From positions 2,728,001 through 2,792,000 of the forward strand of contig CP087208.1 of NCBI GenBank assembly GCA_020912385.1: DNA of 64,000 nt, read 5' to 3'. The notes under the pieces are model-generated. The model was not told where the DNA came from. It saw only the letters and a list, made by a program, of their open reading frames with translations, and did not search any database. The translations under genes and the position numbers were made by a program. Position 1 is the stretch's first letter. The number at the start of each line of letters is the position of its first letter. The DNA is from Neofusicoccum parvum. Taxonomy: Eukaryota; Ascomycota; Dothideomycetes; Botryosphaeriales; Botryosphaeriaceae. Positions 31,273 through 40,065 of this stretch are shown here, piece after piece.

Positions 31273-32279
31273 TCAGAAAGCCGCATCGACCATCTCCCAT
31301 CCCTCGGACCTCTCCTGCTCCAGCTCCTCCTCCGCAGCCAGCATCTGCGCCAGTTCCGGCAGGGTGATCTTCAGGTTCTCCTCCCAGACGGGATAGTAGT
31401 CCGTAGCGGCGCCACTCCTGCCACCCGCGACCCGTCCCCTGAAGAGCTCCATCGGCAGCACCAGGGCCTTCTCGCCGCGCTCGTCGGCAACAGGCTTGCC
31501 ATCATCAGTCCTGAACGCGACGGTCGCGCCAATGCGCTTCCAGTCCCACCTGGTCTTGCCCTCCGGCAGCGCCACGGGCTCCATGCCCCACTGGCTGAGC
31601 GTCGCCTTCTTCGTCAGGCGCACAATCTCCATATCCGCATCGGCGCCCTCACCCCTCTGCACGTAGTCGAACGGGCCGACGTCGAGCACCACGAGCCTGC
31701 GCACGCGCCTGTCCGCGCTGCCCATGATCCGCGCGACCATGGGGCCGACGTCGTGCCTGCTGGCGGGGCCGACCACGGCCAGCGCGACGGCGATGTTGTC
31801 CTCCGCGACCAGCCGGAAGCTGCCGTCGAGGCTCTGCGTGCCGATGCCGGGCGCGGTGTTGAGCGGGAAGTTCTGGTAGTAGAGGATCTGGCTGGCGACG
31901 GTCGAGAACACCGGGGCACGCGAGCGGAACGCGTTGAACTGGGCGGTGATGGCGGCGTAGATGCGCTCGAGGAAGCCGCGCTGGAGCTTGGGTGGGTAGC
32001 GGAGCGTCATCGAGAACGCCCTGGTCGTGCGGTCCAGGCTGGCTGGGCGTCAGTGAGGGTGAGGGGCAGTGGGGAGGGAGCGGAGCCGTACACGAGATTG
32101 CGGCGGAGCGTGACGCCGCGAGCCGGGTTGGTGTGGAACCAGCGGATGACGCTGGCGTACTCCGTCGGGGTGAAGTAGAAGCGCTGCCAGGCCGGCATGT
32201 GAGTGTCGTCGTCGGAATCGAGGCGGTTGATGGCCTCGATCAGATCAGCGGGGCCGCAGAGGCCCGAGAAAGGCGCCAT
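31273..32279 (-). CDS. PD-(D/E)XK-like family protein B, catalytic Glu lost
   Basis: Exon 1 is 32279-32092 and exon 2 is 32038-31273 (53-nt intron, donor GTACGG, CTGAC branch, CCAG acceptor, phase 2), giving 317 aa. The order matches the neighbours: TRAFSMTLRYPP, helix (ERIYAAITAQFNAF), SLDGSFRLVAED, then VALAVVGPASRHDVGPMVARIM and RRLVVLDVG. The acidic residue of SLDGSF is kept, but the strand that carries Glu in relatives (ALEV) reads ALAVV, so metal-dependent cleavage is unlikely and a binding or regulatory role is more plausible. The tail is acidic (ELEQERSEGWEMVDAAF). Confidence 0.65.
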
Positions 32280-33063
32280 CTTTGGGCTGACGCGGGCAGA
32301 GGTTGATGGGATAGGGTCAGGATTGGAGGAGGAAGGTGTTGTTGTCGAAGATGTAAGGTGTCGCGGCGCAGGAGCAGCTTAGACCCTGAACTGTCACCTG
32401 TGGGCGCGCTTGCGCTTCGAGGCATGGGCCAGGGTCGCGGCCACGGTTACCCTTGTCCAAGCCTCGCTCGGCTCCCGCGTGGCTTATTCTAACATCGCTC
32501 TCGAGGAGAAGCTCCTTTTTCTCATGCCTGTCGTCGTGCGTGCCAGAATAGAGACACCAGAAATTCTGTCGGGGTGCCGCAATATCTGTCAAGTCCCATT
32601 TCGTATCTCCACAGCTGCAGCATCAATGTCATTTCGCGCTCGGCTTTCCTGACCATGCGCTGGTTTGGTCCGCATCACGCCAGCGGCGCAATCAACTGTC
32701 GCCTGCCTCCAAGTGCTAGATAGTCATTCATCTCCATGTTTTCTGATCTGAAACTTCGTGCGGCGCTGTGAATGTTAATTCCCTACATAACGCGCACGCA
32801 TGACGATCAACGCATGGAGAACCGCTGTTGAAATCCACATGCCACTGCTACGATGAAAAGATCCAACCATTTCAAGTCGATCCCCCGACTCCGGGATGGA
32901 GAGGATATCTTGAACGCGGGGCCTTCCGAAGTGAGCATGGCAGAGCGCGGTTGCGGCCATCGCCAGACCCAGGTCGCCAAAACACCACCACCACCACCCG
33001 CCTCGACCTCGCCATCGCAACCTCTCCCACAACTCTTTCTCCCTCCGCCCACAGCACATCACA
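32280..33063. other. divergent promoter region between family members B and C
   Basis: 784 bp between two divergent starts. No gene is called; short frames on both strands lack support. The last 100 bp before 33064 are CAC/CTC-rich. Confidence 0.5.
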
Positions 33064-34214
33064 ATGCCGCCCAACTTCCAATCCAGGATGGCACTGCCTC
33101 CGGCCGTCCGCCTTATCGTCGAGCGTCTCGAAGACATCGCCCTCAACTTCATCATTCCGACCGAAGACCAATCCTGGCGCGTCTACACTGTCACCTCCGC
33201 CGACTACGCTGCGCTGTTTACTTATCTGCGCCAGACAGGCAATGAAGAGCTCTTCGACTGCATGGAATCGCTCAGGTACGCGCCCGCAGCTTGTCTCCCC
33301 TTGCTCCTACTGACCCCGTCCCTAGCTACGACTGGATGAGCTACGGCTCCCTCCTTGCGCTACGCGTCCCCACCCACACGCACATCGTCTTCACGGCATC
33401 GATCCAATTCCTCCTCACCACCTCCCTCCGCGCCGTCTCCGCCGCCGCGCCCGAGAACTGGTTCGTCGCGAACGCCGTGTGCTACAGCTCCCAGCGCGAC
33501 GCCGCCGAAGATACCACCGTCGGCGACCACCGGCCGGACCTGTGCTTCTACTTCGAGCGCGACGCGTCGCCGGGCCAGAACAGCCCGAAGCGGGCGCGCG
33601 GCTCGCGCCACCCCACCGTCGTCATCGAGATCTGCAGCGCCGACAAGATGCGCGACATGGAGGCGCTGGCCGAGCACTACCTGCACGAGGGCGACGGCGC
33701 GACCCGCATCGTCGTGGGCATCGACGTTACGCGCGGCACGTTCTGCGTGTGGCGCTACCTGCGCTTCCTGCCGACCCGCGTTGACGGGCGTGAGTACAGG
33801 CGGTGCTTCTGCACCGAGCGCGACGTGCGCTGGCGGCTCGCCGATGATTCCGCGCCGCCGTTCGGCGCACTGCAATTCACGGTCAGGGACTTCTTGCCGA
33901 CGAGGCTGCCGGGCATCACGGATGGCCCGGACAAGGAGGAGATGGAGGCCCTGATGAAGAAGACGGTGGGCATTCCGTTCGAGCAGATGTGCTCGTCGTG
34001 GCGCTTGGCGACGCCGCCTCCGGGGTACGCGTCGGATGAGGAGGGGAGTGCCGAGATGGTGCTCTCCAGCACGGCCGAGAACACTGAAGACGATGAGGTG
34101 ACGGGGGCCATGGTGCCCCCGGACTCTGAGGATGAGGAGGACGAGAGGGAGGGAAGTGAGGACAAGGAGAGCGAGAGCGAGGGGGAGGAGGAGCAGCAGC
34201 AGGAGGAGGAGTAG
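33064..34214 (+). CDS. PD-(D/E)XK-like family protein C
   Basis: Exon 1 is 33064-33275 and exon 2 is 33326-34214 (50-nt intron, donor GTACGC, CTGAC branch, CCTAG acceptor, phase 2), giving 366 aa. Key elements are YDWMSYGSLLALRVPT just after the splice, then a helix, then DHRPDLCFYF, the strand PTVVIEICSADK, an alpha helix with LAEHYL, and RIVVGID followed by CVWRYLRF. The D of RPD and the E of VIEI are at the expected metal-binding spots. A long acidic tail (about residues 300-366) is Glu/Asp-rich, resembling chromatin- or nucleolus-associated tails. The biochemical activity is inferred from the fold only. Confidence 0.7.
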
Positions 34215-34942
34215 AGGATTTGTTCTTGACGATACCAATTTCGAAGGCATTTGGCCATTTTGATTTGGTCATTTGGCCCATTACGCATTCTGGACTAGAC
34301 ATCACGGCAGCGGCAATCTCACAAGCTTCTCAACCGAGATATCTCAAACGGGAATCATCATGCAACACCAGTAAACATTGTATGGTGTTTTGAGAGACTT
34401 TCGAATACGCTCTTCGACTACAGCTGGTGGTGTAGTTCGCAGACTGAGTACTTAATACTCTCGTAGGGGCAGAAGATGGCTAAGTTGATGGTGTTGACTA
34501 TGGTGTTGAAGTGCTCAGTCTCGCACCCCGTTCTAGCCTTCTACAGGCTGGATGCGGGGCTTAGAATGTGTTTAGGTCTGAGCAACGAGCTTCTGAGACA
34601 CGATCGTCAATACGCGCCCTGCAGTCAGAGTGTCAAGCGCACATGACGGCGCAGATCGCGGCCTCCAAGAATCGTTCAGTGCTGATTACCATTCACCACA
34701 CATCGCTTGCGCGCCACGCAGGAGCACAGACGTCCAGTGCACGCGCATTCACCTACAGTTAACACATGCCAAACACCTGGATTCCTAGCATCTTCTTAAG
34801 TATCTCAACCTAGTCTCGGCTCCGCTGCCCAACCCACTTCTTCTATCAAGACGCCACACGCTACGGACCCACGATCTGGTCACCTTGACATCGAGCCAAA
34901 TAGCCTAGAGGTCATCTACAGGGCTTTCCTGATCGCCACGCC
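34215..34942. other. spacer
   Basis: No convincing gene or repeat is seen. Confidence 0.5.
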
Positions 34943-35977
34943 ATGTCCAACCTTCGAATCACTCCTGGGCAAGAAGCCGCCGTCGGCCAAGTCATGATCC
35001 TCGCCAACGGGCCAGCCGTCGCAAACACGCTCCCCATGCCCGACCGCCTCATCGCCCACCGCGCTCTCAACGCCTTCAAAACATGCAAGGACATCGCACT
35101 CGGCGACTCCACCATACCCCAGACGCTCATCCCCCTCTGGCTCCCCAACGTCAGCTTCCCCCTCTTCCAGCTCAAGCTCCGCGACCCCGCGCAACCCGCC
35201 GCCGCGCGCCGCTTCTTCACCACCCGCCTCAAGTGCGCCTCCCCCAGCAACCTCCAGTGACGAGCCCGCGCTAACACCAGACCCAGATACGACTACGACG
35301 GCCCCACCGCCCTCCTCACCATCCGCAACCCCACCGCCCTCCACACCCGCCTCGCCGCCGCCCTCACCTCCGTCCTCTGGTCCAACCTCTCCCGCCTCCT
35401 CGCCCGGCACGGCCGCGCCGTCCCGGCTCTCGCGGCCGCGCGCTTCTCGCTCGACGAGCGCCCCACCGTCGTCCGCGGTGACGACGCGCAGTTCGCGGCC
35501 CGGTACGCGCAACCCATCGCTGCGGCGCTGTGGCAGCCCGACGCCGCTGTGTTCTACGACAGCGACGGCGGCGCGGTGGGTGCGCCGCTGCTGGTGCTCG
35601 AGGTTGGCGGCGGGGAGAAGGCGGCGAGGTTGCCGCGGCTGGCGGAGGGGTATATCGAGGCTGGCGTGAGGCTGGTCGTCCGCGTGGCGGTTGGAGATGA
35701 GGAGCTGAAGCTCACGGTATGGAGGCGTGGGGATGGGCCCGGGGTGGTGCTGATGACGGAGCAGGGGTGGGATGGGGTGACCTGGGAGAGCGGGGTTGGG
35801 TTCGAGTTGGGGGAGGTGTTGCCGGTGGCGGTTGTGGAGGACCTTTGGCGGGCTGGACGGAAGGAGCTGCTGAGGGAGCGGGTTGTGATCGGGTTCAATG
35901 AGGTTTCGATGAAGTTGAGGGAGGAGACGGGTGGAAGGCGTAGGGGCGAGTGGGGTTTGGGGGAGTGGGAAAGCTGA
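34943..35977 (+). CDS. PD-(D/E)XK-like family protein D
   Basis: Exon 1 is 34943-35232 and exon 2 is 35287-35977 (54-nt intron, donor GTGCGC, CTAAC branch, CCCAG acceptor, phase 2), giving 326 aa. After the splice the order repeats: YDYDGPTALLTIRNPT, helix, then WQPDAAVFYDSDGG, the strand PLLVLEVGGGEK, LPRLAEGYIEAG, a VRLVVRVAVG strand and LTVWRR. The D of QPD and the E of LEV are in place. The C-terminal part (VLPVAVVEDLWRAGRKELL) is helical. The conserved intron place and motif spacing make it a paralogue of proteins B and C. Function is unknown. Confidence 0.7.
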
Positions 35978-36255
35978 GCTGGGGATGCATATTCCATGCT
36001 CTACAACGAGATCTTGCCAGTTCATGAGATAACGGAGCGTGATAAAAGCTCATACAGACAGCAGTTGCCTTCAATCAAGGTTTTTGCAGGACCTACCTCC
36101 GTGACTTTCTACCCTCTTTCGTTTTCATCCACTGGAGCAACACAGTGTACTCTTCCCCTCAAATCAGTCATGGATCAATGCTCCTAATCTTGCCATTCTT
36201 CAATGAGCTGACACCAACAGATGGCAGCTCAGAATGGATCAAGGGCTTCACGTAA

Positions 36256-36837
36256 ACAATTGAGCATCATATTACTCGGCGTATTTTGCCAAACTACTTT
36301 TTCCCTCCCACTTTTTGGCTCGAGAACCTTGAAGTGCAGATATCGGAAAACTCATTCAACTCATCCTCCGCTGTATGCTGAGCTTAGTTCTTCCCAAGTG
36401 TTGTGCTATCATTCTAGTGCTTGGCTACATCGGCTAAAAATACTGCCAATTAAGCGGACTCTCTGCTTGTCTGCGCTTAGTGAAAATTGCCTGCCACTCC
36501 ACGTCTACTGCGGAATCGTTACTCATGACGAGACATATTCATAGGAAGAGACTTCCTTAATGGTGATGACATAAATGAAGAGCTCGTTCAAAGCTTGTCA
36601 GAGACCATCTTTCATCGCAATATGACATTGCCGATCGATACACCTCTTTCAACGCTACAACGACCGTCGGGTCTGGAGGAGTTCATTCGTGACAGAGCAC
36701 GCATTTCAGAAGTCGTTGATCCTCCAGCGTCACACGTCCATTCCCTGAGCATGGGATTTACCGCACGAATGGTTTGCGAATATCTACTCTTTGAACTTAG
36801 TGACGCCACTCGCAAGCATGAATTAGGCAGCAGGTAG
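36256..36837 (+). pseudogene. two coding-like segments with stops, decayed gene
   Basis: 36256-36378 reads IEHHITRRILPNYFFPPTFW and on to NLEVQISENS before a stop. 36541-36837 reads GRDFLNGDDINEELVQSLSE and further to a natural-looking end. Between them the frame is broken several times. The two pieces could be exons or remains of one gene. No start codon is clear and no family is recognised. Confidence 0.3.
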
Positions 36838-36945
36838 CCACAGCACAACCTCCATACTGCTGCAAACGCTTCCTAATATGGTCAAATTAGCGATGAATAA
36901 GCCAGTCGTCATGGGACCATCCGAAGCGAGCCCTCCCACCGCGGG

Positions 36946-36953
36946 TATATAAA
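36946..36953 (+). promoter_or_regulatory. TATA box of U2-like copy 3
   Basis: TATATAAA lies about 50 bp before the predicted 5' end, followed by C/T-rich DNA as in copy 1. Confidence 0.65.
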
Positions 36954-36995
36954 CCCTCCTCCCCCCTCCCTTGCTCTGGCTTCTTTTCTTCTTCA

Positions 36996-37182
36996 GCTCT
37001 CCTTTGCCATTTGGCTGAGATCAAGATGCAGTAACTGTTCTTCTTAGTTTAATCTCTAGGACGTGCCTACGGGTACTTTAGTGATTAAACCAGTTTTTGG
37101 AACCCGATTGGCGGCCGCTGAACTCCGTTCATGTCGCTGGTCACAGTGTCGCCAGTATTGCACTGTCTCTGGCTGACGCAAA
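36996..37182 (+). ncRNA. U2 snRNA-like gene, copy 3 (most complete)
   Basis: All U2 parts are present in order. They are GCCATTTGGC (37006-37015) and GAGATCAAG; the branch-recognition hexamer GCAGTA at 37028-37033 (normally GTAGTA), with one extra nucleotide before it; and stem IIa CTTAG/CTAGG (37043-47 with 37056-60). Stem IIb is GTGCC-TACG-GGTAC (37063-37076), and the Sm-like AGTTTTTGG is at 37092-37100. Stem III pairs GATTGGCG with CGCTGGTC around a TGAAC/GTTCA hairpin. Stem IV pairs GTGTC and GCCAG with CTGGC and GACGC (37146-37179) and has the TATTGCACT loop. The 187-nt length fits fungal U2. A TATA box is present. Intact pairing everywhere suggests a functional RNA; the hexamer change is the puzzle. 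The Sm site has AGTTTTTGG where ATTTTTGG is usual. Confidence 0.85.
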
Positions 37183-38536
37183 TCCCTCTTTTCATTGGGC
37201 GACTTGACATGCTCAAGTCTCTGAGGAAGAGAGTTATTCATGCTTTCATTGAACTACACCGGTGCTTTGCGATCTGCCCGCCCAGGAGCGTCATGAGACT
37301 CATTTTGATGGCCGGTTCGATTCACAGCTTTTTCCCGGCGCTGAACGCTGTTAGAGTCTCAAGCATCGAGTAGCACGGAGTAGAAAACTGCTCCCTCGGG
37401 CGAAATGATGCGTGCACTTGTGGCCAGTATTTGAGCATGCCCCATTCTGCGCTTCTTCTTTACTGGCCATTCCTTCATTTCATCGCACGGTTGTCTCACT
37501 TCACAGTGGCGGATAAGCTCTTGAATATTCACAAAGTATACTTCCGGCACATTATCGAAAATTGATCAACGCTCCGCACATCACCAACCCACTACATCGA
37601 CCCCTATCCTTCCACTGAGGAATCTATTCCAACCGCAACGCTTGCTGTACCAGTCCAGCTTTGGGAATTGAAAGTAAGGAACAGCTCCCGGTAAACATCA
37701 TCAGAGGTCCGCTAAAAGATCTTCTGCCGCCAACACGGCGCGAATCTCGAATATGATGGGCCCCTCACGTCAACTTTCCACAATGGGACAGGTGAGTGCC
37801 CGCAAAGACGCACCCCCGCTGGCTTTGCTTCGTATCGCCCTGGTGCCAAGAGTTTATTCTTGCTGATGCTAATCAATGCCCTCGCGTCACGAGGATGTAG
37901 AGTCTCTAAAATCACATCCCTTCTTCTCGCACGGTGTCAGCAAGTCCATCAACAAGTTCAAAAGCGACGACGCCCAGGTCTTTTGATGAAAATTCACGGG
38001 AGTTGGTATCTTCAAGCTTTTGATCAAGCGGTCTTTCTACTGCGCTGGGTGGTCTGAACTCTGACAGGTTTCTGTGGCTGTAATTTGGGATAAAGGTGTC
38101 GAGCTAGTGGTGTCGTAAAGTTGGGTGAATTTTCGAGGACATGACCTTCACACACGCAGGCCGTTGAAAATTTCGTCCGGACTTAGATTGATGATGAAAG
38201 AAATACCAAATACATCAGGACGACTTCTTCAGCTACCCATGGAGCAGCCAAGGAATTGCAGGGGTGATGTTGCCGATTTCAGCAGCTAGCCTGCGAAGAC
38301 GCTCTCACGCGAAGCGTGCGCCGAGGTCTTTTTCTGGGCCTCACCTACAGCGTCATCTCTGTCTCTAAAATAATCCCAACGCGTCCAACCAGCGCGTGCA
38401 GCCACAAGCTTCCTCTGGCCCATATTCCGCACAGCCAGATTCTGTCACACGCGACCGTTGCATCGCATCCTCACCGCATCTCTGACTCTACGCGCCCTCC
38501 AAACCCGCGCGCGACAGCTCCAAAGCTCTGCCCTCC
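37183..38536. other. gene-poor spacer
   Basis: 37183-37240 still resembles the 3' flank of the other U2-like copies (CTCTGAGGAAGAG). A minus-strand frame 37373-37573 (VPEVYFVNIQELIRHCEVRQ) is coding-like but has no ATG and begins after a stop; it may be the last exon or relic of a gene. Nothing else is supported. Confidence 0.45.
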
Positions 38537-38821
38537 ATGCTATACACCGGCCCCACCTGGTTCCTGGCGGCGATCGCCATGGGCTTCATCGCCGTACTTC
38601 TGCAAGCCTCGTGGCCGCTCGACTTCGACGCTGACATGGACTACGACCCGCGCGACGGACCTGAGCGTCCCGCTCCTCGCAGAGCTCCCTCACACGCGGA
38701 TCCATCCCGCACAGCCTCTGCACACCCAGTCGCTCCACGCGCAGCTGCCTCGGCGCCGCCTCCGCACATGGAAGAACCGGCGGGATACGTGGCGGATGAG
38801 GAGGACAACGGAGACTATTGA
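38537..38821 (+). CDS. small single-pass membrane protein
   Basis: This encodes 94 aa from ATG 38537. One hydrophobic segment (TWFLAAIAMGFIAVLLQASW, about residues 7-26) is followed by an acidic patch (LDFDADMDYDPRDGPE) and a Pro/Ala-rich tail ending in acidic residues. There is no cleavable signal motif, so an anchored small protein is most likely. Its plan resembles the PPxY protein at 17.4 kb but it lacks PPxY motifs. Function unknown. Confidence 0.55.
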   Translation: MLYTGPTWFLAAIAMGFIAVLLQASWPLDFDADMDYDPRDGPERPAPRRAPSHADPSRTASAHPVAPRAAASAPPPHMEEPAGYVADEEDNGDY

Positions 38822-39747
38822 GTGGCGGGGCAGGTTGGCCACTGGCCGTCGCGGCGCATGCTGCGGAAGGCTTGGGTGATGGTCTCCGCCGCGGTTTCCG
38901 GGGCTCCTTTCCACGTCAGGGTTGTGTCTCAGACATCAGTGCTCGCGCGATCGCTGGTTACAGTGCTTTCTGTCCTGCTTTTCGCACAATTCTTCATCTC
39001 TAAGTGGCCTTGATGCGCAACAAGTAAGTTGATCTCAAGCATCAAGGGTAGCAGACGGGCTAATCATGAAGTCTAGCTCTCGAACAGGATGCGCCATCTG
39101 CGCCCGCATTGCTCCTCTGACCTCAGTGGAGTCGCTTCAACGATCCACTGTCCACTGTGTCCATTAAATCGATCTTACTCCACGAGGACGCTGGATAATT
39201 TGTTCAGGATTGCTTTTCAGGGGACATACAGTGCATGTTTGGGCCATGCGGATGAATGGTGGATATTTCGTGGCTATTATGGAACACAAAATTGAATTTC
39301 TCTACCCAGATTGATGCGACTCAAGTATCGACTGATCTATGTTTCTGCTCGCCTGGTACATCATGCCACCGATGATGATTTTTACACAATCCTACTTAAG
39401 CTTGCGCAGCAGCCCCGGAGCCCACCTCTCCAAGGCGAAGAGAAATTTGCCAGATTCAGCCAGCGGTGCTCACAAGAATATGCGCATGGCACTCTCCCAC
39501 CGATCACAGTCAGCAGGCACGCCTAGGTCACCCCCAGAGTATTCAATCCCTTTCTTCCTTGCCTAGAGCTGCTCTTTTCCTCTTCACTCAGTCCGGCCCT
39601 TTGTGAAGATTACAGCTTTAGGTGCAGCTGCTAGTCTAGTACAGGAAGCCTAGATCAATTTGGACAGTTTACAACTAGTATGGCTCTAGTTATTATCATA
39701 CTGGAGAGCATATTGTCCTACATACAGATGTCTTCTATAACGCCAAT
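38822..39747. other. spacer
   Basis: No gene is called. An AT-rich part lies at 39600-39720. Confidence 0.5.
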
Positions 39748-40065
39748 CTACAACTGCATCCCACCAGACCTAACGGTGTAAATTCCCATCCTCGAGAACG
39801 TTGGCGGCGATACATGTCGGGCGCCACCTCGTTTGCCAGCGCGGCGCTCGCTCACGTAGTCTAGGTTCCGTAAGAAGATGCACCCACGTCGATGGTTACT
39901 GTCATGTAGACAAGAAACAGTAGAGGCCAATACGTGATTGTATGGTCCTCTTCCTAAGTGCATGGCATGCGGCAGAATAAAGTACATCTTTGATGTATTA
40001 CGCAGATCCACAGCATTCAAAGCGGTAGTTTGCAACGGATCAACTTCTAGGGGTGTGGCGAAAGA
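39748..40065 (-). pseudogene. coding-like fragment without a start
   Basis: A minus-strand frame reads LGSSFATPLEVDPLQTTALN and then KMYFILPHAMHLGRGPYNHV to a stop at 39748. The composition looks like real protein and the first ATG is internal (about 39987). A last exon or a relic is likely. No family is recognised. Confidence 0.3.

Noticed and set aside
31118..31300. 60-codon frame with a transmembrane-like segment (GFTVGGLILGLIGSALLMTF)
   Set aside because: It overlaps the end of family member B in another frame and has no promoter or splice support.
33355..34288. Long open frames on both strands over the family C gene
   Set aside because: They are shadows of the GC-rich coding frame; only the plus frame has the family motifs and splice sites.
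37261..37340. GGTTCGATTC, similar to a tRNA B box
   Set aside because: No A box or acceptor stem at the right distance.
39560..39700. Possible fourth U2-like locus (GGCCCTTTG...AAGAT near 39589 and ATTTGGA near 39657)
   Set aside because: Spacing between the parts is about 20 nt too short and there is no stem IV with the TATTGCA loop; the match is within chance.
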